A DNA stretch of 52,119 bases from positions 1 through 52,119 of the forward strand of contig REDH01000101.1 of NCBI GenBank assembly GCA_007693585.1. Direction: 5' to 3'. The notes below the pieces were generated by a model. The model was not told where the DNA came from. It was given only the letters and a program-made list of their open reading frames with translations, and did not search any database. The position numbers were made by a program, and so were the translations under genes. Source of the stretch: Deltaproteobacteria bacterium (lineage in GTDB: Bacteria; Myxococcota_A; Bradymonadia; REDH01). Below are positions 41,245-49,844 of the stretch, piece after piece (the stretch's first letter is position 1; each line of letters starts with the position of its first letter).

Positions 41245-42072
41245 TCAGAGCGGCAGGTCGTCTTCGTCGGGTTCCTGGTCCTCCTCGGTGAACCAGATGA
41301 CCGGGACCCCTTCTCCGTTCGCCGGCATCTGGGATGTCCCGGTGAAACCGGGCTGGTAGTCGACCTGTTCGATGCGCGTCCCGGGCATGTTGCCGAGGAC
41401 GTAGGTGTGGTGGTGCACGACCTGCGGACCCACCTGTGTGTCGCCCCGGTCACGGACGCCGGGGAGCACGAGCAGGAGCGCGGCGGCGGTGACGGCCGCG
41501 CCCAGGAAGGCGCCACGCCAGGCATGCATCAGGCCACCGAGGCTCCAGCCCCCCGCCGCCGCACGGCGCGTGTTCGGGGACGGGGTCCGGGTGGTCTCCT
41601 GCTCGCCCACCGCCGCCAGGATGCGCGCTTCCAGGGCGTCGAAGTCCACCTCGTCCGCCACCCGCTCGACCGCGGTGCGGTGAGCGCTCCCGAGACGGGC
41701 GAGGCCCTCCACGGCGCGCCGCGCCTCCGGAACACGCTCGAGATAGTCGGCCACCCGGGCCGCATCCTCGTCCGTCAGCGGCTCGCCCTCGGCCTGCGCC
41801 ATCGCCAGCATCTCGAGCTCGGCGCTGCGCTCGGCGGGCCGGGACGCCCGGGCCAGCACGCGCTCGGCCAGTCCGTCGAGACCGGCCTCGTCGGCCGCGT
41901 GCTCGAACACCATGCGCGTCAGCGCACCGTGGTCCCGCACGAAGGACGCCCAGGCGGCCAACTCGGGATCATCCGCGAGCGATGCCTCGAATGAGGCGGA
42001 CTCCTGCGGATTCATCTCGCCGTCCGCCCAGCGTGCGGCCTCCAGCCACCGGTCTTCCTGTACGTTGTTCAT
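41245..42072 (-). CDS. Putative anti-sigma factor with one membrane helix
   Basis: 275 residues from the ATG at 42070-42072; starts at 42081 and 42114 are also possible. The N-terminal cytoplasmic part (about 1-170) has the helical W-A-D-G-E-M-N-P-Q-E-S-A-S-F-E opening and Leu/Glu-rich repeats seen in many anti-sigma domains. It lacks the H-x3-C-x2-C zinc motif of the zf-HC2 class. One membrane helix (about 198-220, G-A-A-V-T-A-A-A-L-L-L-V-L) is followed by a periplasmic tail of about 60 residues ending in an acidic stretch. By position it should bind and hold the ECF sigma encoded just upstream (62 bases apart) until a signal releases it. The assignment rests mainly on the context. Confidence 0.78.
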   Translation of the reverse strand: MNNVQEDRWLEAARWADGEMNPQESASFEASLADDPELAAWASFVRDHGALTRMVFEHAADEAGLDGLAERVLARASRPAERSAELEMLAMAQAEGEPLTDEDAARVADYLERVPEARRAVEGLARLGSAHRTAVERVADEVDFDALEARILAAVGEQETTRTPSPNTRRAAAGGWSLGGLMHAWRGAFLGAAVTAAALLLVLPGVRDRGDTQVGPQVVHHHTYVLGNMPGTRIEQVDYQPGFTGTSQMPANGEGVPVIWFTEEDQEPDEDDLPL

Positions 42073-42134
42073 GCTGTCCATCCGGGTCTCGGCGGTTCGC
42101 GCCACCAACGTCATCGACGAAGGGGCCGGGGCGC

Positions 42135-42755
42135 CTATTCACCCTCCAGATCGGATTCCTCGACCGCACCCTCGCGGCCCTCCAGATAGGGCGCCAGCGC
42201 CCTCTGCATCTTCTTGCGCGCATGGTGCAGGCGGCTCATCACCGTGCCGATGGAGATCTCCAGCGTGTCGGCGATCTCCTGGTACGACAGCCCCTCGACC
42301 TCGCGCAGCATCAGCACCTCGCGGTGGATGTCCCCCAGCGAGCGCGCCGCCTCGTTCAACTTGTCGACCAGCTCCCGACGGCCCGCCACCGCCGCAGGGT
42401 TGATGTTCAGCGGCCGGGCGAGAAGACCCGTGTCGTCCGCGTCGTCCCCCACCGCGACCCCGTCGTCGAAATCCACGGTCCGCTGGCGGTTCGCACGCCG
42501 AAGATGGTCGATCGACACGTTCCGGGCGATCCGGTACGTCCACGTGTAGAAGCTGCTGCTGCCCTCGAACCGATCGAGGTTCCGGTACACCCGGACGAAG
42601 GTCTCCTGCACCAGGTCCTCCGCATCGTCCCGGTTGCGCACCAGACCGAAGCAGCAGTGGAACACCCGCCGCTGGTACCGCCTCACGAGCACCTGGAACG
42701 CCCCGTCGTCCCCGTTGCGCGCCAGTTTCACCAGATTCTCGTCCGTCTCTTCCAT
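42135..42755 (-). CDS. ECF RNA polymerase sigma factor (sigma70 family, RpoE-like)
   Basis: 206 residues with only regions 2 and 4, the ECF layout. Region 2 includes R-N-R-D-D-A-E-D-L-V-Q-E-T-F-V and the F-Y-T-W-T-Y-R-I-A-R-N segment (about 38-86). Region 4 has R-E-V-L-M-L-R-E-V-E-G-L-S-Y-Q-E-I-A and the DNA-binding helix I-G-T-V-M-S-R-L-H-H-A-R (about 142-187). It should direct RNA polymerase to its own promoter class, likely including this operon. GAGG lies seven bases before the ATG at 42753-42755. The anti-sigma and secreted-protein genes follow on the same strand, and the DUF4175-like gene is divergent, 288 bases from start to start. Confidence 0.95.
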   Translation of the reverse strand: MEETDENLVKLARNGDDGAFQVLVRRYQRRVFHCCFGLVRNRDDAEDLVQETFVRVYRNLDRFEGSSSFYTWTYRIARNVSIDHLRRANRQRTVDFDDGVAVGDDADDTGLLARPLNINPAAVAGRRELVDKLNEAARSLGDIHREVLMLREVEGLSYQEIADTLEISIGTVMSRLHHARKKMQRALAPYLEGREGAVEESDLEGE

Positions 42756-42880
42756 CGAGCGCCTCGAAACCGGTTGCCCGCATCGTCCCCCGGGCCACCC
42801 GGCGGCCCGGAAACGAACACTCCCCCCATCGGACAGGCCGGACGACGCACGCCGCGACCCCGGGGGCAAGCCTCCCCGAC

Positions 42881-42910
42881 CTCCTAGCCGGGAACCGCTT
42901 CCGGTGTAAA
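42881..42910 (-). promoter_or_regulatory. Weak candidate promoter for the sigma factor operon
   Basis: On the minus strand TTTACA (42910-42905) and TAGGAG (42886-42881) are 18 bases apart. The -35 is good and the -10 poor, giving a leader of about 120 bases. I could not find an ECF-type GGAAC/GTC pair at proper spacing, so autoregulation is not shown by sequence. Confidence 0.25.
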
Positions 42911-42979
42911 GCACCGCCGGGAATATGCCCCGCCGCCCAACACCTCTCTCCTGGGCACGCGGCGCCCGACCAACCCGCG

Positions 42980-43008
42980 TTGACAGCGAATTGCCCGGGC
43001 CATACCTC
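42980..43008 (+). promoter_or_regulatory. Candidate promoter for the DUF4175-MoxR-VWA operon
   Basis: A perfect -35 TTGACA (42980-42985) is followed after 17 bases by TACCTC (43003-43008), a weak -10. CATACC at 43001 (15-base spacer) is the alternative. The start would fall near 43015, about 30 bases before the ATG at 43044. Confidence 0.4.
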
Positions 43009-43043
43009 CCCCCGGTGCGGACCCGCCCCTCGCCTCCCCGTCC

Positions 43044-46000
43044 ATGACCCCACCCCCCCGCCCCATCGAGCGCATCCGCCAACGGCTCGGCGAGGTCAGG
43101 CGAGCCCTCGTCGGGAACGCCTGGCTGCTGGCCCTGCACCGCAGTGTCGCCCTCGCCGCCTGCGGGGTTCTCCTCGCCAGCATCCTCCTGGCGTTCCTCC
43201 CGCCTCTCCCCGCACGCACCGTCCTGCTGGCCGCCCTCGCCCTCGCCGCCGCCCTCCCCGCGCTCCCGGCCCTCGCCGCCGCCCGGCGCTTCAGCGACCC
43301 CCGCGCCGTCGCTCGCGAGGCCGAAGCCGTCACCCCGGCCCTCCGCTCCGATGTCCGCACAGCCCTCGGCTTCGACGCACGGCAGGTCGCCACCACCGCC
43401 CCACACGATGACACAGGCGCCGCGCCCGACACCGAGATCCCCGACGCCGCCAACGACGCCGCCCTTCGCGATGCTCTCCGACAGCGCCTCCTGCGCCGCG
43501 TCGCCGACGAACTCGACAACCGGCACCGCGAGATCATCGCCCTCCTCCCGCGCCCTCCGATCCAGCTTCCGCTCCGAATCACCACCACCGCCACCGTGGT
43601 CCTCGCGGCCATGCTCCTCCTCGGCCCGGCTCCGCTGCGGGACGGCTTCCGCACCCTCCTCCTCGGCCCCGCCGCGCCCACCGCCACCCTCGCGGACGAC
43701 CGCCGCGCCCCCGAGCCCCTCATCGAGCCTGTCGACGTCCGCATGACCCCGCCGGCCTACACCGGACTCGGGCGGCGCAGCGTCCGCGGCACCCTCGGCG
43801 ACTTCCGCGCCATGCCGGGCACCGAGATCGAGTGGTCCTCCCGGGCCCTCCTCCCCGCCCGCGCCGCCCGCATCCGGATGGGGACCTCCGCGGACGACCC
43901 CGCCATTCCCATCGAGATCCTCGACGACGGCACCCTGCGGGCACGCTTCACCGCGATCGAGCCCGTCGAGTACACCGTGGAGCTCGACCCGGTCGACGGG
44001 AGCGAGACCCTCGTCGATCCCCGCCAGCGCAGGCTCACCATCGATCGCGACGAGCCCCCGTCCGTCGAACTCACGGAGCCCGAGGAGATGCTCTCCGTCG
44101 GTGGGCACGAGGTCGTGCGCTTCGTCTACTCCGCGTCGGACGACTTCGGGCTGCGCTCGATCCGCCTGGTCTGGCACTTCGACGGCGACGAGGAGCGCCG
44201 ACGCGAACAGTCCCTTCACGCGGGGCTCTCCGTGCGCAGCATCGAGGATGCCGCCATCCTCGACCTCGCGCCGCTCGGGCTGCAGCCGCGCGACACGATC
44301 GTGGCCTGGGTCGAGGCCCTGGACAACGACACGGTCAACGGGCCCAACGTGGGCCGATCGCGTCCGGTCACCCTCTCCGTGGCCGCTCCGGACGAGCTGA
44401 ACCTCGAGATCCTCGCTCTCAAGGAGGCCCTCTTCGAGGCTGCCCTCGCCCAGCTCGGCGCCATGCTCCCCGTCTCCCTGAACACCTGGCGCGCCGATGG
44501 CGACCGCCGCCGGCTCGTGGCGCGCGAACGGGATGTCGAGCCGGGCGAACGACCCCGGGCGCTCGGCGCCCACCTGGCCACCCGGGAGGGCTGGACGGAG
44601 ATCCTCGGAGCGTGGCGCCGCCTCGTGGATCGAATGCGCGAGGATCCCCTGAGCACGGAGCGGGACACCGAGCTGCTCGCCGCGATGCTCGGCCGGCTTG
44701 GCAACCTCGAGCGCGATCAGGCACGCATCGAGGAACGCGCCGAGTCGGCCCTCGCGGGCGAACGCGTCAGCGACGCCCTCTGGAGCGTGGGGGCCGGGCA
44801 CGACGCCGAGCACCTGCGCGCCACCGAGCGTGCGGTGCTCCTCCTCGACGACCTCCTCGCCGCCCACAGGCGCGACCTGGTGGCCCGGACCATCGAGGAA
44901 CTCGCGGCGTCCAGAGAGCGTCTGCGCGAGCTGCTGACCCGGTTGCGCGAGACCGACGACCCCGACCTGCGCGAGCAGATCCTCGACGAGATAGCCCGGC
45001 TCGAGAACCGCATGCGGGAGCTCATGCAGCGCATGCGGGACCAGATCGAGCAGGCCCCGGCCGAGCATCTGAACATGGACGCCTTCGAGCCGTCCGAGAT
45101 GGCCGAGAACCTCGCGCAGATGTCGTCCACGCTCGACAGCCTGCGCGACCTCGTCGAGGCGGGGGACATCGACGCGGCCCTCGCCGCGCTCGATGACCTG
45201 GAGCAGGGCATGGACCCCATCGCGCAGGAGATGGGGTCCCCGGGCGACCCGGGGGAGCTGTCCGAGCTTCAGCGAGCGATGGGGGAGCTCCTCGAGGAAG
45301 CGGCCAACCTGGCCGAGCTGGAGCGCGCGATCGAGACCGAGACCGCCGAGTTGCTCGACGACGCGAGGCGGGCCGGCACCGATGGGCTTCAGGAGCAGGT
45401 CGACGAGGCCGCGCGTCGGGGCAGGGGGGATCTCGACGAGCTGCGTCAGCAGCTCGATGCGCTGGACCGCCGCCTTCTGTCCCCGGACGCCCAGCAGCGC
45501 CTGGAGGAGGTGGACGCCGGGCTCGAGCGGCTCGAACAGGTGCTCCGAGACGGAGACGTGGCCGGTGCCCGGGAGGTGGCCGAGCGACAGCGGAGGGGCA
45601 TGATGGAGGCCACATGGTCGATGCAGCCGGATCCTCAGGCGCCCGCTCGCGACCAGCACCGCGCCCGCCGCGAGGCGCGGCAGGCGGAGCAGGCACTCCG
45701 GTCCGGAACCGAGGCGATGCGGCGGATCGGCGAGGAGATGAGAGACCTGCAGGAGGCCGCCCAGCCCCGGTTCGACGCCCAGGCCAGTGAACGACTCGAA
45801 CGGCTTGCGGACGATCAGGCCATCGCCCATGAACGGCTCCAGCAGCTCCAGCGCCGAGTCGAGTCGATGGATCAGGACCTTCCCGGAGTCCAGCAGGCGC
45901 TCCAGCCCTCCTTCGATCAGGCCGGACGGGCCATGCGAAGTGCGGAAGGGCAGCTCCGACGCGGCGAGGGCGAGGCCGCGCTCGGCAGCGAACGCGAAGC

Positions 46001-46223
46001 GCGCCAGCAACTCGACGCCCTGAGGGAACAGATGCAGCAGATGTCCAGCCGCCGCCCGTCGGGGCAGGGACGGCAGGTGAGCCGTGAGCGGGTCGAGGTG
46101 CCGGAGGAAGGCGAAACGGATCGTCGGGGGTTCCGACGGGAAGTGCAGGAGGCCATGCGGGAGGACCGCGTGGAGTCTTACGAACAGGATCTCCAGAGGT
46201 ATTATGAACGCCTGGTTCGCTGA
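43044..46223 (+). CDS. DUF4175-like membrane protein with long coiled-coil region
   Basis: 1059 residues. Two membrane helices (about 29-51 and 58-80) and a third (about 175-196) anchor the protein. A beta-rich, Ig-like periplasmic region follows (about 230-450). The C-terminal half (about 580-1059) is dominated by Glu, Arg, Gln and Leu in long coiled coils and ends with a basic/Gln-rich tail. This architecture matches the DUF4175 family, which sits beside MoxR/DUF58/VWA genes in several phyla; its function is unknown. No good ribosome site precedes the ATG at 43044. The stop overlaps the next start by 20 bases. A very long open frame runs antisense to it but is a GC-driven artefact. Confidence 0.82.
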   Translation: MTPPPRPIERIRQRLGEVRRALVGNAWLLALHRSVALAACGVLLASILLAFLPPLPARTVLLAALALAAALPALPALAAARRFSDPRAVAREAEAVTPALRSDVRTALGFDARQVATTAPHDDTGAAPDTEIPDAANDAALRDALRQRLLRRVADELDNRHREIIALLPRPPIQLPLRITTTATVVLAAMLLLGPAPLRDGFRTLLLGPAAPTATLADDRRAPEPLIEPVDVRMTPPAYTGLGRRSVRGTLGDFRAMPGTEIEWSSRALLPARAARIRMGTSADDPAIPIEILDDGTLRARFTAIEPVEYTVELDPVDGSETLVDPRQRRLTIDRDEPPSVELTEPEEMLSVGGHEVVRFVYSASDDFGLRSIRLVWHFDGDEERRREQSLHAGLSVRSIEDAAILDLAPLGLQPRDTIVAWVEALDNDTVNGPNVGRSRPVTLSVAAPDELNLEILALKEALFEAALAQLGAMLPVSLNTWRADGDRRRLVARERDVEPGERPRALGAHLATREGWTEILGAWRRLVDRMREDPLSTERDTELLAAMLGRLGNLERDQARIEERAESALAGERVSDALWSVGAGHDAEHLRATERAVLLLDDLLAAHRRDLVARTIEELAASRERLRELLTRLRETDDPDLREQILDEIARLENRMRELMQRMRDQIEQAPAEHLNMDAFEPSEMAENLAQMSSTLDSLRDLVEAGDIDAALAALDDLEQGMDPIAQEMGSPGDPGELSELQRAMGELLEEAANLAELERAIETETAELLDDARRAGTDGLQEQVDEAARRGRGDLDELRQQLDALDRRLLSPDAQQRLEEVDAGLERLEQVLRDGDVAGAREVAERQRRGMMEATWSMQPDPQAPARDQHRARREARQAEQALRSGTEAMRRIGEEMRDLQEAAQPRFDAQASERLERLADDQAIAHERLQQLQRRVESMDQDLPGVQQALQPSFDQAGRAMRSAEGQLRRGEGEAALGSEREARQQLDALREQMQQMSSRRPSGQGRQVSRERVEVPEEGETDRRGFRREVQEAMREDRVESYEQDLQRYYERLVR

Positions 46224-47829
46224 CGCGCTCCGTCGACGTGTCTGGCTGGCGGGGGTCTGCGCTGCATCGCTGGCCATGTTCCTGCCGGGGAACGCCGCGG
46301 CTGACGTCGTCGACCTCCGGCAGGAGATCGCCGAACTGAACCGCATGATCGACAATTGGCAGGAGCGGCACGCCGAGCCCCGGCTGCGGGCCCTGCTCGA
46401 GGAACATCCGGAGGAGCCGGCGCTCCGGTGGCTGGATGCGAAGCTGCTCTTTCATCTCCACGACTACGACGCTTCGGCCGCCGCCATCGAGCGCCTCGTC
46501 GCCGAGGGACCACCCCTGTGGCTGCAGCGTCCCCTGCAGGACCTCGAGGAGCTCGTCCGCAACACCATCGAGGCGACACGGGATCACGAGATCCACGTGA
46601 CCCGGAACGGTCTCTTCGAGATCAGCCACGATCCCCGGCGGGACGCCCTGCTGATCCCGTGGGCGGAAGAGACCCTCGAGGCCGCATGGTACGAGATCGG
46701 CTACGACCTCGGCCACTGGCCCGAGCCTCCGATCCGGGTGGAGTTCTTTTCCCGCGCCAGCGTGCTCGGTCGCGTTTCGTCGCTCTCCGAGGAGGCCGTT
46801 CGGACCACGAGCACCATCGCCCTGTGCAAGTACAACAAGCTCATGATGACCTCCCCCCGGGGTACCCTCCGGGGCTACGGGTGGCGGACGACTCTCGCCC
46901 ATGAGTACGTCCACTACGTGGTGGGCCAGTTGACCGCGGACCGGGTCCCGGTCTGGCTCCACGAGGCGATCGCGAAGCTGCTCGAGGAGCGCTGGACCGG
47001 TGAGCGACGGTTCCGGCTCGATCCTTCCCAGGAGAGCCTGCTCGCTCGACGCCTCGAAGAGGGGAACCTGCTGACATTCGACCAGATGCACCCCTCCATG
47101 GCCTACCTGCCCAGCCAGGAGGACGCCGCCACCGGGTACGCCCAGGTGTTCACGGTCGCACTGTTCATGATGGAACGCGAAGGGCCCGGTGTCCTGCGCC
47201 GGCTCATGAGGAGCATCAACGCCCACGATGACGTGCGCGACGCCATCGCCGAGGTGATGGGATCGCCGTTCGATCGTTTCCTGGACGACTGGAACGAGTG
47301 GCTGCGAGACCAGGAGCTGACGCGTCTCCCCGAGGACTTCCTCGACGAGATCGAGCTTCGGGAGGGGGCGTCCGACGACCCGGGGGACGAGGACCGACGG
47401 TTTCAGGGGGTCGAGGAGCCGCGCGCACGGGACCATCTGCGGCTCGGGGAGATGCTGCGCGCCCGCGGGATGACCGAAGCGGCCCGGCAGAGCTACGAAC
47501 GCGCCGAATCACTGCTCGGACGGCACCACCCCGAGCTGCAGAACGCGCTGGCCCGCACCCTGCTCGACCTCTCGGAGCCCGAGGCCGCACTCGAGGCTCT
47601 GCAAGAGGTGGCGGTCTGGTATCCGGGCTTCCATCGCACGCACCTGCATCGTGGCGAAGCCCTCAACCGCATGGGCCGGTTCGACGAGGCCCTCGTCGCG
47701 CTCGAGCGCGCCGCGGGCATCAACCCCTTCGACCCTGCCGTCCACCGGGAGCGCGGAACCGCCCTCGACGCCCTCGGACGCGACGAGGAGGCCTCACGCG
47801 CCCGCGAGATTGCCAGACAGCTTCGCTGA
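46204..47829 (+). CDS. Secreted peptidase_MA-like metalloprotease with TPR repeats
   Basis: 541 residues. The signal peptide (A-G-V-C-A-A-S-L-A-M-F core) likely ends near A-A-A-D (about residue 33). Residues about 180-330 form a gluzincin-like metallopeptidase: H233-E-Y-V-H237 is the zinc motif, with V-P-V-W-L-H-E254 supplying the third ligand, as in the Peptidase_MA family. The C-terminal part (about 410-541) contains three or so tetratricopeptide repeats for protein contacts. It should act in the periplasm, possibly on products of the neighbouring MoxR/VWA system. AGAGG lies just upstream of the ATG at 46204, which overlaps the DUF4175 gene by 20 bases. MoxR follows after 34 bases. Confidence 0.87.
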   Translation: MNAWFADALRRRVWLAGVCAASLAMFLPGNAAADVVDLRQEIAELNRMIDNWQERHAEPRLRALLEEHPEEPALRWLDAKLLFHLHDYDASAAAIERLVAEGPPLWLQRPLQDLEELVRNTIEATRDHEIHVTRNGLFEISHDPRRDALLIPWAEETLEAAWYEIGYDLGHWPEPPIRVEFFSRASVLGRVSSLSEEAVRTTSTIALCKYNKLMMTSPRGTLRGYGWRTTLAHEYVHYVVGQLTADRVPVWLHEAIAKLLEERWTGERRFRLDPSQESLLARRLEEGNLLTFDQMHPSMAYLPSQEDAATGYAQVFTVALFMMEREGPGVLRRLMRSINAHDDVRDAIAEVMGSPFDRFLDDWNEWLRDQELTRLPEDFLDEIELREGASDDPGDEDRRFQGVEEPRARDHLRLGEMLRARGMTEAARQSYERAESLLGRHHPELQNALARTLLDLSEPEAALEALQEVAVWYPGFHRTHLHRGEALNRMGRFDEALVALERAAGINPFDPAVHRERGTALDALGRDEEASRAREIARQLR

Positions 47830-47863
47830 CAGGACCGGACACCCCAACAGGAGACGAGACCGC

Positions 47864-48928
47864 ATGGATGACATCGACGCACGCGAAGCCCGACCGGACA
47901 ACACGGAGGGCACGGCTGCCCAGCCTGCCGGGATCGGAGGAACACGGGACGGCGTGGAGGAAATGCTCGGTCGCGCCGCCTCGGCTCGCGACCGCATCGT
48001 CGAGCAGCTCGGCCGACGGGTCTTCGGACAGGAGGAGGTCGTCGAACACCTGCTGATCAGCCTGTTCGCGCGCGGACACACCCTGATGATGGGCGTGCCC
48101 GGACTCGCGAAGACCCTGCTCGTCTCGACGCTGGCCCAGGCCCTGCGGCTGGACTTCAACCGCATCCAGTTCACGCCGGATCTCATGCCCGCGGACATCA
48201 CGGGAACCGACATCCTCGAGGTCGACGCCGACGGCAGCCGCCACATGCGGTTCCTTCAGGGACCGGTGTTCTGCAATCTGCTGCTCGCGGACGAAATCAA
48301 CCGGACCCCGCCCAAGACCCAGGCCGCCCTCCTGCAGGCGATGCAGGAGCGGCGGGTGACCGTCGGCGGACGCACCTACAGCCTCGAGCCGCCCTTCCTC
48401 GTGTTCGCCACCCAGAATCCGATCGAGCAGGAGGGAACCTATCCCCTGCCCGAAGCCCAGCTGGATCGCTTCATGTTCCACATCCATGTGGATTATCCCA
48501 GCTACGACGACGAGGTCCGCATCGCCACCGCCACCACGGGACAGGCCCAGGAGCCCGTGGAAGCCGTGCTCGGACCCGAGGAGATCCTCGAGGTGCAGCG
48601 GCTCGTGCTCGCCGCGGATGTCGATCCCGCCGTGGCCAGGCACGCCGTCGAGCTCGTCCGGGCCACCCGGCCGTCCGACGACGCCGCGCCCGCGGACATC
48701 CGCCGCTACACCGCGTTCGGCGCGGGGCCACGCGCCACACAGTTCCTGATCCTCGGCGCCAAGGCCCGCGCGGTCCTCAAGGGATACGAGGCACCGAGCG
48801 TCGAGGACGTGCGCGCCATCGCCCATCCCGTCCTCCGGCATCGCATTCTGGTGAACTTCCAGGCGGAAGCGGACGGCGTCGACGCCGATCGGCTGATCGA
48901 TACGCTGCTCGATACCTTCAGGCCCTGA
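47864..48928 (+). CDS. MoxR-family AAA+ ATPase
   Basis: 354 residues. The Walker A loop is G-V-P-G-L-A-K-T (77-84) and Walker B is L-L-A-D-E-I-N (139-146). The T-Q-N-P-I-E-Q-E-G-T-Y-P-L-P-E-A-Q-L-D-R-F run, spanning sensor 1 to the arginine finger region, is the MoxR hallmark. The first 40 residues are a poorly conserved acidic extension. MoxR ATPases act as chaperones that help assemble or activate complexes, usually with a DUF58 and a VWA protein encoded alongside, which is exactly the case here. AGGAGA lies ten bases before the ATG. The DUF58 gene starts five bases after the stop. Confidence 0.95.
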   Translation: MDDIDAREARPDNTEGTAAQPAGIGGTRDGVEEMLGRAASARDRIVEQLGRRVFGQEEVVEHLLISLFARGHTLMMGVPGLAKTLLVSTLAQALRLDFNRIQFTPDLMPADITGTDILEVDADGSRHMRFLQGPVFCNLLLADEINRTPPKTQAALLQAMQERRVTVGGRTYSLEPPFLVFATQNPIEQEGTYPLPEAQLDRFMFHIHVDYPSYDDEVRIATATTGQAQEPVEAVLGPEEILEVQRLVLAADVDPAVARHAVELVRATRPSDDAAPADIRRYTAFGAGPRATQFLILGAKARAVLKGYEAPSVEDVRAIAHPVLRHRILVNFQAEADGVDADRLIDTLLDTFRP

Positions 48929-48932
48929 CGCG

Positions 48933-49844
48933 ATGAGCACGGCCCGCTACATCACGCCCCAGAGCCTCGCCGGGATCGGGTCGACGAAGCTGCGTGCCCG
49001 CAACGTCCTCGAGGGCGTGCTGGCCGGCATGCACCGATCCCCTCACCGCGGCGCCAGCGTCGAGTTCGCCGAATACAAGGAGTACTCCCCCGGGGACGAG
49101 ATCCGCCACATCGACTGGCGCGCATGGGGCCGAACCGACCGATACTACGTCAAGCAGTACGAGGACGAGACCAACACCCGCGGCTTCCTTCTCCTCGATG
49201 GATCGGGGAGCATGGACTTCGCCAGCGAGGGCCTGCCCACGAAGTGGACCTGGGCGTCCACCCTCGTGGCCACACTCGCCTGGCTGCTGCTCCGCCAGGG
49301 AGACGCGCCGGGCCTCCTCGTCTTCGGCGAACGCCCCGGCGCCTGGCTCGTTCCCTCCTCCCGCAGAACCCAGCTCGACGACCTCTGCCGGCTGCTGGAC
49401 GCCCGCGAAGTGCGCGGCGGCACCAACACCGAGGCCGCGCTGCGACAGATCGCAGAGCGGACGCGATTCCGATCCATCGTCGTGCTCGTGTCCGACATGC
49501 TGGACCCCGCGTCCGAGGCCCTCCGCGTCGGACGAATCCTGCGCCGAAGAGGCGTCGAGGTCGCCCTCTTCCACGTGCTCGATCCGGCCGAACTCACGCT
49601 CCCGTGGGAAGGCCTGGCCCGCTTCGAAGGGCTCGAGGGCGAAGGGGATCTTCTCGTCGATCCGGACGACATCCGGCACGCCTATCTCGAAACCATGGGC
49701 CGTCACCTCGCCAGCATCGAGGAAGACTGCCGCAGAGGCGACCTCGAATACTTCCGCGTCCGCACGGACCAGCCCGTGGAGGAGGCGGTGCTCCGCTTCC
49801 TGCGCGCACGAGCCCGGGGAAGCAAGACGGGAGGGCGGCGATGA
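48933..49844 (+). CDS. DUF58-domain protein (second copy, soluble form)
   Basis: 303 residues. The DUF58 motif Y-S-P-G-D-E-I-R-H-I-D-W-R-A-W-G-R-T-D lies at 51-69. A VWA-like core follows with L-L-L-D-G-S-G-S-M (D-x-S-x-S metal-binding pattern). Unlike the copy at 37003 it has no N-terminal membrane hairpin, matching the usual short DUF58 partner of MoxR (BatB-adjacent type). It lies five bases after moxR and overlaps the next gene by ATGA. It should be cytoplasmic and act with MoxR and the VWA protein; its molecular activity is unknown. Confidence 0.93.
   Translation: MSTARYITPQSLAGIGSTKLRARNVLEGVLAGMHRSPHRGASVEFAEYKEYSPGDEIRHIDWRAWGRTDRYYVKQYEDETNTRGFLLLDGSGSMDFASEGLPTKWTWASTLVATLAWLLLRQGDAPGLLVFGERPGAWLVPSSRRTQLDDLCRLLDAREVRGGTNTEAALRQIAERTRFRSIVVLVSDMLDPASEALRVGRILRRRGVEVALFHVLDPAELTLPWEGLARFEGLEGEGDLLVDPDDIRHAYLETMGRHLASIEEDCRRGDLEYFRVRTDQPVEEAVLRFLRARARGSKTGGRR

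Noticed and set aside
42881-42915. A CCGGGAAC...CTTCCGG imperfect inverted repeat as an ECF promoter or operator
   Set aside because: The arms do not match well and the GGAAC/GTC spacing of ECF promoters is not met.
42135-46355. A 1406-codon open frame on the minus strand
   Set aside because: Only its last 206 codons (the ECF sigma factor) are real. The rest is antisense to the DUF4175-like gene, has a composition typical of a GC shadow frame, and would fuse unrelated sequence before the sigma factor's own start and ribosome site.
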